The notes: generated by a model not told the origin, from the sequence alone. A DNA stretch of 64,000 nt from Belliella baltica DSM 15883 (GCF_000265405.1 NC_018010.1:3617501-3681500); one strand, 5' to 3'. Numbered from the stretch's first letter, positions 54,753 through 63,910 are shown. Numbers and translations: made by a program.

Positions 54753-55772
54753 TTATAACAATGCAAAGGTTTTTCTCAATGCAAAAGTCTTCCTAATTTG
54801 ATCTGTCAAAAGCGCACTTTGTGCAAAATCTAAAGTTTGTTGTCCATCAGAATACGCTTTTTCTGGAATTTCATGTGTTTCATAAATAATTCCATCCGCT
54901 CCAGACATTACTCCTGATAGAGCCATTTGAGGAACGTAAGCCCTAATTCCAATTCCATGTGAAGGATCAACTATGACAGGCAAGTGTGATTTTGCTTTGA
55001 GAATAGGTACGGCATTCAAGTCCAAAGTGTTTCTACTCGCTTTCTCGTATGTTCTGATTCCTCTTTCACAAAGAATTAGTTTTTCATTTCCACCAGAAAA
55101 AACATACTCAGCAGATTGCAACAACTCTTCAATAGTCCCTGAAATTCCTCTTTTGATCATTACTGCTTTATCAACTTTACCAAGTTCGTCAAGTAAATTG
55201 AAATTTTGAGTATTTCGCGCTCCAACTTGGTAGATATCCACGTAAGGATACATTTCTTCAATTTGAGAAACCTGCATTACTTCGGTAACGATCTTGATAT
55301 TAGCCTCTTGAGCCAAATCATACCATAGTTTCAAACCATCAATTCCCAATCCTCTGAATGCATAAGGGCTAGAACGTGGTTTAAATACACCTCCACGCAT
55401 CATTTTGATGTTATTTTCCTTCAAATGCGTAATTACCTTTCTAATCTGATCTTCTGATTCTATCGAACATGGCCCTGCAATAATCGCCATGTCACCGTCT
55501 TTGATGAAAATGCCATTTCCCAAATCAATAGAAGTAGGTTTAGCTTTCCATTTTTTGGAAACCAATTTGTATTCATCCGATACAATGTGAATATCTTCTA
55601 TCCCTTCTTTTTTACCTATTCGTCTGATATCAAAATCCTTTTTTCCTATCCCTACTAAATAGTCTCCAAGTTGGGTTTTCACCTCCGTGATTTTGTATCC
55701 TATTTGATTGACTTCCGCAATTAAAGCTTCTTTTTGCGCGTCCGTGATATCTTGTTTTAATTGTATGATCAT
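54753..55772 (-). CDS. 3-deoxy-7-phosphoheptulonate (DAHP) synthase, type I-beta
   Basis: First step of the shikimate pathway. An N-terminal ferredoxin-like regulatory domain (about residues 1-70) precedes the TIM barrel with IIAGPCSIES, MMRGGVFKPRSSPYAF, QVGARNTQNF and VDPSHGIGIR. The layout is that of the AroF-like I-beta group. It starts 2 bp after trpA, so it belongs to the trp operon and should share its attenuation. The C terminus carries an imperfect tandem repeat (RKTFALRKTFALL), from an 18-nt duplication. Confidence 0.94.
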   Translation of the reverse strand: MIIQLKQDITDAQKEALIAEVNQIGYKITEVKTQLGDYLVGIGKKDFDIRRIGKKEGIEDIHIVSDEYKLVSKKWKAKPTSIDLGNGIFIKDGDMAIIAGPCSIESEDQIRKVITHLKENNIKMMRGGVFKPRSSPYAFRGLGIDGLKLWYDLAQEANIKIVTEVMQVSQIEEMYPYVDIYQVGARNTQNFNLLDELGKVDKAVMIKRGISGTIEELLQSAEYVFSGGNEKLILCERGIRTYEKASRNTLDLNAVPILKAKSHLPVIVDPSHGIGIRAYVPQMALSGVMSGADGIIYETHEIPEKAYSDGQQTLDFAQSALLTDQIRKTFALRKTFALL

Positions 55773-55774
55773 AA

Positions 55775-56548
55775 TTATTGAATTACTGACTGAATATAAG
55801 ATTTAATATCAGCAGATAAGTTTTTACTGTCTTTTACTACTTTGATGAATGCACTTCCGATAATCGCGCCGTTTCCGTAAAGAGAAGCTTTTGTGAAAGT
55901 TTCTGAATCGGAAATCCCAAAACCAATCAATCTTGGGTTTTTGAGATTCATTGCTTGAACACGTTTGAAGTATTCTACTTGCTCTCCTGAGATCCCAGAT
56001 TTTGCTCCCGTGATACTGTGAGAAGAAACCATGTAGATAAATCCATTGGAATTTTCATCGATTTCTCGGATTCTAGCTTCACTAGTTTGTGGAGAAATCA
56101 AAAACGTATTGCTCAAACCATATTGATCAAATATACTTTTGAACTCATCCAAATATTGCTGCATGGGTAGATCAGGCAAGATCAATCCATCTACGCCCAC
56201 TTCCTTACATTTTTTTAAAAATGGCTCCATTCCATATTGAATAATGGGATTCAAATAACCCATTAGCACCACCGGAATATTGACCGATTGACGCATATCT
56301 TTGATTTGATCGAAGAGCTTTTTTAAGCTCATACCGTTTTCTAATGCAATCTGATTGCTATCTTGAATTGTTGGTCCATCAGCAATAGGGTCAGAATAAG
56401 GCACACCAATTTCGATGATATCTGCTCCTGCTTCTTCTATCGCTCGCATCGTTGGCAAAGTATCTTCCAATGTAGGAAATCCAGCTGTGAAATAGATAGA
56501 CAATACTCGCTCTTTTTTATTTTGAAATAGTGTATGAATTCGGTTCAT
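55775..56548 (-). CDS. trpA: Tryptophan synthase alpha subunit
   Basis: Cleaves indole-3-glycerol phosphate to indole. Catalytic Glu in GADIIEIGVPYSDPIADGP and Asp in VDGLILPDLP, then the flexible loop VSSHSITGAKSG and GFGISD. Length 257. trpB is upstream with a 193-bp spacer that contains GATTTTAGATT words; the DAHP synthase gene follows 2 bp later. Confidence 0.96.
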   Translation of the reverse strand: MNRIHTLFQNKKERVLSIYFTAGFPTLEDTLPTMRAIEEAGADIIEIGVPYSDPIADGPTIQDSNQIALENGMSLKKLFDQIKDMRQSVNIPVVLMGYLNPIIQYGMEPFLKKCKEVGVDGLILPDLPMQQYLDEFKSIFDQYGLSNTFLISPQTSEARIREIDENSNGFIYMVSSHSITGAKSGISGEQVEYFKRVQAMNLKNPRLIGFGISDSETFTKASLYGNGAIIGSAFIKVVKDSKNLSADIKSYIQSVIQ

Positions 56549-56741
56549 CGGAATTTTAGATTGTAAATTTTAGATAGCAGATTTTAGATTGAAACAATTG
56601 AAAATAGGTTTAAAGTTTAAGCTTAAATTCAGCATTTGACATTTTTTAATTTCAAATTTAGAACTCTGAATAATGAATTAAGAAAGGGATTCACACTTGA
56701 TCCTTTATCTCATTCATCCTTCATCCCTCTACCTTCATCCT

Positions 56742-57920
56742 TTAATACCCTCCCCACTTGATATATGTATCTAGGTCTTTATCCCCTCTACCAGAAAGGT
56801 TGATCACAATAATATCATCTTTTTTGTACGCTATCATATTCAAAGCATGAACAGCATGAGCTGTCTCAATAGCAGGGATTATCCCTTCCATTCTGCTCAA
56901 TTCAATACCCGCTTTCATCGCATCTTCATCTTCTACAGCAACAAATTCCGCTCTTCCAATATCAAACAAATGCGCATGCACTGGTCCAATTCCTGGATAA
57001 TCCAAACCAGCCGAAATAGAATGAGGCTCTACAACTTGTCCATCTTCTGTTTGCATCAGCAGGGTTTTACTTCCATGTAGAATCCCAGGGGTTCCAAGTG
57101 CAGTTGTAGCTGCTGATTTGCCAGAACTGATCCCCAGACCTGCCGCTTCTGCTGCTACCAGTCTTACTTCTGGCACATTGTAATAATGAAAAAAAGTACC
57201 TGCCGCATTACTTCCACCACCTACACAAGCTATCAAAATATCTGGATTTTCTGTGCCTTCTTTTTCCAAAAGCTGCTTTTTGATTTCTTCAGATATAACT
57301 GACTGAAATCTCGCCACCATCTCTGGATAAGGATGTGGACCTACTACTGAACCAATAATATAATGTGTATCCACAGGATTATTGATCCATTGACGCATGG
57401 CTTCATTTGTGGCATCTTTGAGCGTTTGGCTTCCTGATGTTGCTGGGACTACCTTAGCTCCTAGAATCCTCATACGTTCTACATTAGGTCGCTGTCTTTG
57501 GATATCTAAAGCCCCCATATAAATCGTGCATTCCATCCCCATCAAAGCACAAACAGTGGCCGTAGCAACTCCATGTTGTCCAGCACCAGTTTCAGCGATA
57601 ATTCTTTTCTTTCCTAGTTTTTTGGCCAGTATAATCTGTCCAACTGTATTGTTGACTTTGTGCGCACCTGTATGACACAAATCTTCTCTTTTGAAATAGA
57701 TCTTAGCTCCATATTTCTCTGACATCCGCTTCGCGAAATACAAAGGCGTAGGTCTTCCCACAAAATCTCTCAAAAGAGATTGAAACTCCTCTTGAAACTC
57801 AGCGGTAGCCACAATCTGCTCGTAGTTATCTCTCAACTCCTCTATATTTGGATGCAGCATCTCTGGGATATATGCTCCTCCAAATTTTCCATAAAACCCT
57901 TTTTCGTCAACTTTAATCAT
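56742..57920 (-). CDS. trpB: Tryptophan synthase beta subunit
   Basis: PLP enzyme joining indole and serine. PLP Lys in [15 protein letters not shown], phosphate cup in [13 protein letters not shown], and [10 protein letters not shown] at the C terminus. Starts with [13 protein letters not shown], typical of TrpB1. Length 392. It is separated from trpF by a 154-bp spacer with a repeat element. Confidence 0.97.
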   Translation of the reverse strand: MIKVDEKGFYGKFGGAYIPEMLHPNIEELRDNYEQIVATAEFQEEFQSLLRDFVGRPTPLYFAKRMSEKYGAKIYFKREDLCHTGAHKVNNTVGQIILAKKLGKKRIIAETGAGQHGVATATVCALMGMECTIYMGALDIQRQRPNVERMRILGAKVVPATSGSQTLKDATNEAMRQWINNPVDTHYIIGSVVGPHPYPEMVARFQSVISEEIKKQLLEKEGTENPDILIACVGGGSNAAGTFFHYYNVPEVRLVAAEAAGLGISSGKSAATTALGTPGILHGSKTLLMQTEDGQVVEPHSISAGLDYPGIGPVHAHLFDIGRAEFVAVEDEDAMKAGIELSRMEGIIPAIETAHAVHALNMIAYKKDDIIVINLSGRGDKDLDTYIKWGGY

Positions 57921-57976
57921 TTCTATGTTATTTATGATCTATTTCTAATTTTCTAAGATTGAATCCACTTGGCTAA

Positions 57977-58031
57977 TATTATATCCCAGCAATGAATTGC
58001 AGAGCTATTATATCGGTCATGCCTCAGGCAT
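57977..58031. repeat. Small composite repeat in the trpF-trpB spacer
   Basis: Two copies of TATTATATC (57977-57985 and 58006-58014) flank the hairpin GCAAT-ga-ATTGC (57989-58000), followed by ATGCCT-c-AGGCAT (58019-58031). The block looks like a dispersed intergenic element rather than a terminator, since it lies inside the trp operon. Confidence 0.6.
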
Positions 58032-58074
58032 TTTAATCTTTATCTCTATTTTTTTTGGCACTTCTGTCTAACTT

Positions 58075-58701
58075 CTAGTCTCTCACCTTCTCCCAAAACT
58101 CTCCTATCTTATCAATGTCTTTGAATCCTGGTTCAACTTCAAATTTTGAATTGATATCTACTCCTATTAATTGAGGAATTTCAGATTGAAGCTTTTGTAT
58201 ATCCTGAATGTTTTCTAAACTCAAGCCTCCACTTAACAAGAATGGTTTTTCAAAAGGATAAGATTTGAGAATTTGCCAATCGAAGGTCTTTCCACTTCCT
58301 CCATATTCTTTTGTGAAAGTATCGAAAAGGAAATAATCAACATAAGGCAGATAACTTTCTAATTCCTTCCAATCCACATTTTCCTTGACAGAAAATACTT
58401 TGAAAATTTCTAATCCTGTTTCTTGCTTCACTGATCTTGTAAAATCCACCGATTCTTCTCCATGAAGTTGGATAGTGTGAAGGTCGAACCTAGAAATTGC
58501 CTTCTTTATTTCTTCAAGGTTGGTATTTACAAAAACACCTACTTTGGAGATATCCAAATCTTTTATAGAATCAGCAAAATCTTTTGACACGAACCTTGGG
58601 GATTTGGCATAAAAGATCAAACCCATCCAATCAGGATTGATTTGAGAAATCAAGCCCTTGATATTCTCCTCAGATCGCATTCCACAAACTTTCAGCTTCA
58701 T
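58075..58701 (-). CDS. trpF: Phosphoribosylanthranilate isomerase
   Basis: Amadori rearrangement in tryptophan synthesis. The N-terminal catalytic Cys is in LKVCGMRSEENI and the Asp in FDTFTKEYGGSGKTFDW, followed by LLSGGLS and GVDINSKFE. Length 208. The start overlaps the trpC stop by 4 nt (ATGA), implying coupled translation. Confidence 0.96.
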   Translation of the reverse strand: MKLKVCGMRSEENIKGLISQINPDWMGLIFYAKSPRFVSKDFADSIKDLDISKVGVFVNTNLEEIKKAISRFDLHTIQLHGEESVDFTRSVKQETGLEIFKVFSVKENVDWKELESYLPYVDYFLFDTFTKEYGGSGKTFDWQILKSYPFEKPFLLSGGLSLENIQDIQKLQSEIPQLIGVDINSKFEVEPGFKDIDKIGEFWEKVRD

Positions 58702-59522
58702 TTTTCTACTGTTAACCCGGCAGCAGCTGCCAATAATTCTCTGTATTCATTCATGAAATTGTAAGCTGCCTGATGTGGTCTACTGGATTTCATAAAATTT
58801 TCACCTATCAAGAAACCTTCGAAGCCGGCTTGTTTTAAGCTCACCAAAGTATCTGGTCTTGAAATACCACTTTCGGAAATTTTCACAAATTCATTCGGGA
58901 TTTTTTCTACCAAGTCATAAGACGTTTGTAGAGATACATCAAAGGTTTTGAGACTTCTATTGTTAACGCCAACAAGGTCAAGGAATTCATTGACTGAAGA
59001 GGCTAATTCTTCTCCATCATGAACCTCCATCAAAACTTCCAAACCAAGCGATTTGGCGAATTTGGCTAATTCCTTCAGCCTCTTTGGTTCCAAAGCTGCT
59101 GCTATCAATAAGATGCAATCTGCTCCAATCGATTTTGCTTCAATAATTTGATATTCCTTGATGATGAAGTCCTTTCTCAAGATCGGACAGAAATTGAATT
59201 TCCTAGCAGAAATCAAATCGTCATTTTTCCCTCCAAAGAACTCCTGATCAGTTAAAATAGATAAAGCAGATGCACCTGCTTGCATGTAGCCGATACTTGT
59301 TGCCTCTACTGAAGCACTTGGATTGATATCACCTTTTGATGGAGACTTTCTTTTGAATTCTGCTATGATTCCTGTTTTCTCCTGATCAGAAATGTAATCC
59401 TTCATAGATACAATGTCAGATTCAAAGTAAATACTCTTTTCTAATAATTTTATTGGAACGAGGCTACTTTTCTCCGCCACTTCTGTTTTTTTGAAAGCTA
59501 TAATTTTATCTAAAATATTCAT
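58698..59522 (-). CDS. trpC: Indole-3-glycerol phosphate synthase
   Basis: Closes the indole ring. The signature IIAEFKRKSPSKGDI, then LRKDFIIKEYQI (catalytic Lys), LVGVNNRSLKTF and KISESGIS are present. Length 274. It starts 11 bp after trpD and overlaps trpF. Confidence 0.97.
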   Translation of the reverse strand: MNILDKIIAFKKTEVAEKSSLVPIKLLEKSIYFESDIVSMKDYISDQEKTGIIAEFKRKSPSKGDINPSASVEATSIGYMQAGASALSILTDQEFFGGKNDDLISARKFNFCPILRKDFIIKEYQIIEAKSIGADCILLIAAALEPKRLKELAKFAKSLGLEVLMEVHDGEELASSVNEFLDLVGVNNRSLKTFDVSLQTSYDLVEKIPNEFVKISESGISRPDTLVSLKQAGFEGFLIGENFMKSSRPHQAAYNFMNEYRELLAAAAGLTVEK

Positions 59523-59533
59523 GTATTATACTT

Positions 59534-60544
59534 TTATGCTAGTGAAATAGATTTCTTTGGGTTGACCAAAGCATTGAATTTTTTCAGTGCTTTACCAGAA
59601 AGCAAGGCCTCTTTTGCCTTATCGACAGCAGCATTGAAAGAAAGTGAACTATCGGCTGTATGCAGCGCAGCAGCAGCATTTGCAATCACAACTGAATTCT
59701 GCGCTTCTGTTCCTTTTCCTTTTAGGATATTGTCAAATATAGCAGCAGACTCAGCGATCGTTTCTCCACCTTGAATGCTAGAAGCTTCAAGAATAGGAAG
59801 ATTGATATCTTCTGGACCATACAATTTTTCCCCATCTTGAGATATCATCTTGAAGTCACCAGTAAGCGATATTTCATCATAACCATCTAGGGCATGAAGA
59901 ATACTAAAACTGCCTTCCTGATATTGATACAAATATGCGTAAAGCCTTGCCAATTCTAAGCTGAATACACCAACCAACTGCTTTTTAGGAAAACTTGGGT
60001 TTACCATTGGGCCAAGCATATTAAAAAAAGTCTTTACTCCGAGATCTTTTCTTATGGGGCCTACATGCTTCATCGCAGGGTGAAAAAGCGGTGCATGAAG
60101 AAAGCATATTCCTGCTTCATCAAGACTTTTCTTGATCTTATCTACATCGTTGGTGAATTCATATCCGAAACTTTGAAGCAAATTTGATGAACCACAGATA
60201 GATGATACACCTGTGTTTCCATGTTTGGCAACATTTTGACCAGCTCCAGCCACGATAAAAGAGGCTAAAGTTGAAATATTGAAAGTGTCTTTCCCATCTC
60301 CACCTGTACCACAAAGATCCATAGCATCATACTCTGCAATATCCACTGGAACACATTGTTCCAACATCGCTTCTCTAAAACCACCAAGTTCATCTACAGT
60401 CACCGAACGCATCATATATACAGTCAAAAAAGCCGCAATCTGACTTTGATTGTATTCACCTGATGTGATTTTGAGTAATACTTCCTTAGCCTGCTCCTTG
60501 CTCAGCGACCGGTGTTCAATCAGGTGATTTAGTATTTCTTTCAT
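59534..60544 (-). CDS. trpD: Anthranilate phosphoribosyltransferase
   Basis: Transfers phosphoribose from PRPP to anthranilate. Diagnostic motifs: LCGTGGDGKDTFNIST, KHGNTGVSSICGSSNLL and FNMLGPMVNP. Length 336. It follows trpG with a 138-bp spacer that carries TCTTGTATCTTACCTC-like words and precedes trpC by 11 bp. Confidence 0.97.
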   Translation of the reverse strand: MKEILNHLIEHRSLSKEQAKEVLLKITSGEYNQSQIAAFLTVYMMRSVTVDELGGFREAMLEQCVPVDIAEYDAMDLCGTGGDGKDTFNISTLASFIVAGAGQNVAKHGNTGVSSICGSSNLLQSFGYEFTNDVDKIKKSLDEAGICFLHAPLFHPAMKHVGPIRKDLGVKTFFNMLGPMVNPSFPKKQLVGVFSLELARLYAYLYQYQEGSFSILHALDGYDEISLTGDFKMISQDGEKLYGPEDINLPILEASSIQGGETIAESAAIFDNILKGKGTEAQNSVVIANAAAALHTADSSLSFNAAVDKAKEALLSGKALKKFNALVNPKKSISLA

Positions 60545-60682
60545 ACGAATTGGAAGTTTATAAAATTTTAAAATTGTGTCCGTAGTACCAGCTTGATGGT
60601 TTACTGACTGATTATTAGATATTTTGATTATTTACACTTTACTTCAAATCTTTAATCTTGTATCTTACCTCTTGTGTCTCAT

Positions 60683-61243
60683 TCATCCGCCTAGCCAGTT
60701 TTTCATCATCTGAACTCCATGTTCGGTAAGGACTGATTCGGGGTGAAATTGAAGCCCTTTGACTTTAAACTCCTTGTGTCTTACTCCCATAATCTGACCA
60801 TCAGGCGTACGGGCAATAACTTCCAAATCAGGACTAAGTGTTTGTTCATTGATAACCCAAGAATGATATCTACCGATTTTGAATTGCTTAGGAAGTTTCT
60901 GAAATAAACCATCCTCCTCTACAGATACTTCTGAAGCCAAACCATGCACTACCTCAGACAAATTTATCAAATCTCCACCAAAGGCTTCGCCGATAGCTTG
61001 GTGACCTAGGCAAATTCCCAATATATCTTTTTTAGCTCCATAATTCTTAAGAAGTTCAGGCATTATACCTGCTTCTGATGGAATCCCTGGACCAGGAGAA
61101 AGTAAGATCTTATCATAAACATCAATATCATACAAATTGATTTTATCATTTCGATATATATCCATTTCATAACCCAACTGTCTGATGATATAAACCAAGT
61201 TGTAAGTAAATGAATCGTAATTATCAAGGACAAGAATTTTCAT
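60683..61243 (-). CDS. trpG: Anthranilate synthase component II (glutamine amidotransferase)
   Basis: Supplies ammonia to TrpE. LSPGPGIPSEAG, catalytic Cys in GICLGHQAIGEAFGG and HPESVLTEHG at the C terminus. Length 186. It follows trpE by 23 bp. Confidence 0.96.
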   Translation of the reverse strand: MKILVLDNYDSFTYNLVYIIRQLGYEMDIYRNDKINLYDIDVYDKILLSPGPGIPSEAGIMPELLKNYGAKKDILGICLGHQAIGEAFGGDLINLSEVVHGLASEVSVEEDGLFQKLPKQFKIGRYHSWVINEQTLSPDLEVIARTPDGQIMGVRHKEFKVKGLQFHPESVLTEHGVQMMKNWLGG

Positions 61244-61266
61244 AAATAAAATAGGTTGGAAGATTT

Positions 61267-62673
61267 TTAGATAGCCTCAGCAGCTTTTAGGGCGACTCGG
61301 AGGGCTTCTAATTTGTTGGAAACCTCTTGAAGTTCGGATGCTATCGATGATTTAGCTACTACACCTGCTCCAGCTTGGAATCGGAGTTGGTTGTTTTCTG
61401 ATACAAAGGATCGAATAAGAATAGCATGATTGAAATCACCATTAAAACCTAGGAAGCCAATCGCTCCTCCGTAGAATTTTCGCGAAGTATTTTCCAACTC
61501 ATCAATCAATTCCATTGCTCTATACTTTGGAGCTCCAGAAAGCGTTCCTGCTGGGAAAGTATCTGCTACTAGTTGTAATGGATTTGCATCTTTTGGCAAT
61601 TGACCAGTCACTTTTGAAACAAGGTGAATGACGTGAGAGTAATATTGAATTTCTTTGAACACATCTACATTTACTTTTTCAGAAGACCTGCTGAGATCAT
61701 TTCTCGCCAAATCTACCAACATCACATGCTCAGAATTTTCCTTGGGATCATCATAGAGTTTCAATGCCAAATCGGCATCAGCCTGATCATTTCCTGTTCG
61801 CTTAAATGTTCCTGCTATAGGGAAAATGGTGGCTACATTATTTTTGACAACAATCTGGGCTTCGGGTGATGAGCCGAACACCTTGTAGGATCCATAATCA
61901 AAATAAAATAAATATGGTGATGGATTTACAGATCGCAAGGCACGATATACATTGAATTCGTCACCTTTGAATTTTGTGGTGAAATTTCTCGAAATAACAA
62001 TTTGAAAAACATCCCCTCTGAAGCAATGTTCTTGTCCTTTTTTCAAGATATCAAGAAAAGCTTCATCGGTATAATTTGACGCTTCTTCACCCACAAGTTG
62101 GAATGAATAGGATGGAATATTTTTATTATTAAGAAGGGACTCCAATTGAGAGATGTTTTCGGGCTTTTCATCTCCTTCTACTTGATGTTCGAGTAGGTGC
62201 ATTTCATTTTTGAAATGATCCACAACTATCACATTTTGATACACTGCGTAGTGCATCATTGGGATTTTAGATTCTTCAGTGTTTTTTAACTTAATATCTT
62301 CAAATCGAGAAACCGTATCATACTGCATGTATCCAAAAAGGCCATTAGTGATAAACTTTAGATCCAATGACTTTTCTTCAAATTGAGAAGAAAAAAATCT
62401 CAAAGCGTCTATTAATTTATTTTCTTTACCTAATGAGTAGCTTTTACTTTTGCCTAAAGGAAGTTCTTCTTTTACAACATTTCCGTCAAATGAAAAAGAA
62501 GCCAGGGGATTGAAACAAATGTAGGAATAGCTATTTTCCTGTCCATGATAATCTGAGCTTTCTAAAAGAATAGGATTGGCAAACCTATCCCTAATTTGAA
62601 GATATATACTCACAGGAGTAATGGTATCTGCCAGCAACTTCTTATATTTTGTAACGAGTCTAATTTTATTCAT
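61267..62673 (-). CDS. trpE: Anthranilate synthase component I
   Basis: Makes anthranilate from chorismate. The chorismate-binding core shows FQIVISRNF, FPIAGTFKRTG, LVDLARNDLSR and FPAGTLSGAPKYRAMEL. The feedback-binding element LLESSDYHGQENSYS sits near the N terminus. Length 468. The frame is open 10 codons upstream, but the ATG at 62673 fits the family; it lies 31 bp after the attenuator T-run. First structural gene of the operon. Confidence 0.96.
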   Translation of the reverse strand: MNKIRLVTKYKKLLADTITPVSIYLQIRDRFANPILLESSDYHGQENSYSYICFNPLASFSFDGNVVKEELPLGKSKSYSLGKENKLIDALRFFSSQFEEKSLDLKFITNGLFGYMQYDTVSRFEDIKLKNTEESKIPMMHYAVYQNVIVVDHFKNEMHLLEHQVEGDEKPENISQLESLLNNKNIPSYSFQLVGEEASNYTDEAFLDILKKGQEHCFRGDVFQIVISRNFTTKFKGDEFNVYRALRSVNPSPYLFYFDYGSYKVFGSSPEAQIVVKNNVATIFPIAGTFKRTGNDQADADLALKLYDDPKENSEHVMLVDLARNDLSRSSEKVNVDVFKEIQYYSHVIHLVSKVTGQLPKDANPLQLVADTFPAGTLSGAPKYRAMELIDELENTSRKFYGGAIGFLGFNGDFNHAILIRSFVSENNQLRFQAGAGVVAKSSIASELQEVSNKLEALRVALKAAEAI

Positions 62674-62703
62674 TTTCAATGTTATTGTGGTTATTTTTAG
62701 CAC

Positions 62704-62735
62704 AAAAAAAGGCTTACTGGGGAAACCAGCAAGCC
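62704..62735 (-). terminator. trp attenuator terminator
   Basis: On the minus strand GGCTTGCTGG pairs with CCAGTAAGCC over ten base pairs (one G-U) around a 5-nt loop (62711-62735), followed by seven T (62704-62710). It lies between the leader peptide stop and trpE. The sequence GGTTTCCCC, spanning its 5' arm and loop, can instead pair with GGGGAAGAACC inside the leader ORF (62778-62788), forming an antiterminator. Confidence 0.88.
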
Positions 62736-62761
62736 TAAATATCTTTTACAAGCGTTATATT

Positions 62762-62839
62762 TTAGACAATAGCGTTTGGTTCTTCCCCTTGAATAGAAGT
62801 CAAATGCCACCACCAATATTTTGCCTGAATGTTTTTCAT
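62762..62839 (-). CDS. trpL: trp operon leader peptide
   Basis: A 25-residue leader peptide with three consecutive Trp codons (residues 9-11, 62807-62815): MKNIQAKYWWWH, then LTSIQGEEPNAIV and TAA. It begins only about 8 nt after the predicted transcription start and ends 27 bp before the terminator hairpin. The codons for GEEP (residues 18-21) also form the antiterminator strand. A ribosome stalled at Trp codons leaves that strand free to block the terminator; one reaching the stop codon covers it. Confidence 0.88.
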   Translation of the reverse strand: MKNIQAKYWWWHLTSIQGEEPNAIV

Positions 62840-62853
62840 AATTTTTAATTGAA

Positions 62854-62882
62854 CAAATATAGATAAGCATCTTTTGGAACAA
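62854..62882 (-). promoter_or_regulatory. trp operon promoter
   Basis: On the minus strand TATATTTG (62854-62861) matches TAnnTTTG exactly, and TTG (62880-62882) lies 18 bp upstream. Transcription would start near 62847, just before the leader peptide. Confidence 0.75.
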
Positions 62883-63056
62883 AAAATATATCAATAAAAA
62901 TTACCAATATTTTTTTTAGAAAGGTGTATTTTAATGCTTAAGGGTAAGAAGAAATTATATTATTTGGCACTTCCATTTTTCCAGCCAAGGAAATTCATTT
63001 AGAAAAATAATATTTACCTTCGTGAAAAAATAAAGTTTTTAAGTCAAAACACGCTT

Positions 63057-63284
63057 ATGCCTACCCTACCCAAATATTTCAAAAGAACTTTTGAAGATTA
63101 CAAAGTCTTGGTAAAAGTAAATCCTGCTGATTGGACAGGTACAGAGTTAATCGTTCATCCTGATGGGAAAATTGAAAAAACTGAGATGGAGTTTGATGAT
63201 GAAGTTTTGGAAGACCTTGCAGTAGATGAGTTTGAAGAAACTGGTGCTATGGAATTTAATCTTTATCTCAAAGGTGTGAAGTAA
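63057..63284 (+). CDS. Small acidic hypothetical protein
   Basis: A 75-residue protein beginning MPTLPKYFKRTFEDYK and rich in Asp and Glu in its second half (EFDDEVLEDLAVDEFEE). No signal peptide or membrane segment. It is preceded by TACCTTCG, close to a -7 box, and followed by a strong terminator, so it is a single-gene unit. I do not recognise the family. Confidence 0.8.
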   Translation: MPTLPKYFKRTFEDYKVLVKVNPADWTGTELIVHPDGKIEKTEMEFDDEVLEDLAVDEFEETGAMEFNLYLKGVK

Positions 63285-63338
63285 CTTCTTCTAGAAATCT
63301 GTAAGAATAAATTTATTATATCAATAAAAAATAAAAAA

Positions 63339-63365
63339 GGACTAATAGCTCCAGGCTATTAGTCC
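63339..63365. terminator. Bidirectional terminator
   Basis: GGACTAATAGC (63339-63349) and GCTATTAGTCC (63355-63365) form a perfect 11-bp stem with a 5-nt loop, with A- and T-runs on either side. It serves the convergent small genes. Confidence 0.92.
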
Positions 63366-63389
63366 TTTTTTTGAATAATGAATGATTTA

Positions 63390-63686
63390 TTATTCTTCAT
63401 TGCCATCACTATTTTCAGGCTGGACTGGCATCCAAGCTGGAACCAGTTCTCGTTCTTCCAGTTTAATAAGCTTTTCATTTTCAAATGTCGCCAAAACGTA
63501 GAAAGTTTCTCCTCTATTGACTCTATAAGTAGTAAAATCACCTTCTATATTGCTGATTACGGCATCTCTATTTTGTCTTAAAAACTGTTTTTCAGACATT
63601 CCTTTTGAAAATTCGGCTCTCGGTCCAAAAACAGTACATGAACCTAATAATAAAACGGTTAAGATAAAAACAAATGACTTTTTCAT
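63390..63686 (-). CDS. Small predicted lipoprotein
   Basis: A 98-residue lipoprotein precursor (MKKSFVFILTVLLLGSC, lipobox Cys at 17). The rest is short and charged: GMSEKQFLRQNRDAVISN, then a beta-rich TYRVNRGETFYVLATFENEK. It loosely resembles SmpA/OmlA-like or DUF3192-type small lipoproteins with a GMS-x-x-E/K start, but this is uncertain. It ends next to a shared terminator. Confidence 0.78.
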   Translation of the reverse strand: MKKSFVFILTVLLLGSCTVFGPRAEFSKGMSEKQFLRQNRDAVISNIEGDFTTYRVNRGETFYVLATFENEKLIKLEERELVPAWMPVQPENSDGNEE

Positions 63687-63795
63687 AATGAATATGTTTA
63701 ATTAATAATTAATTAGGAGCAAATACACTGCCATAAACTTTCATTCTGAGAATAAGGAAATTAGCTTTTTCTATGATTAAATCACAAAGAAGCGC

Positions 63796-63825
63796 TTGGA
63801 GTAGAGAATTTTTGACTTACCTTTG
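63796..63825 (+). promoter_or_regulatory. SRP RNA promoter
   Basis: TTG (63796-63798), a 19-bp spacer and TACCTTTG (63818-63825) form an exact Bacteroidota-type promoter. Transcription would start about 5 bp downstream, at the first base of the SRP RNA stem. Confidence 0.8.
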
Positions 63826-63829
63826 TGTC

Positions 63830-63910
63830 GGCGGTACGACCAGCTCCTGCTGAATCCCCCAGGTCCGGAAGGAAGCAAGGGTAGGCGGTCGTAGCGGTGC
63901 GATACCGCCT
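63830..63910 (+). ncRNA. ffs: Signal recognition particle RNA (4.5S type)
   Basis: A single long hairpin closed by GGCGGTA (63830-63836) and TACCGCC (63903-63909). Its apical domain carries the Ffh-binding core AGGTCCGGAAGGAAGCAAGG, which includes the GGAA tetraloop. A run of eight T follows the stem and acts as terminator. It guides nascent membrane proteins to the Sec system with Ffh and FtsY. Confidence 0.93.

Noticed and set aside
62697..62894. 65-codon minus-strand frame overlapping the trp leader
   Set aside because: It is out of frame with the leader peptide, runs through the terminator hairpin and lacks any family features.
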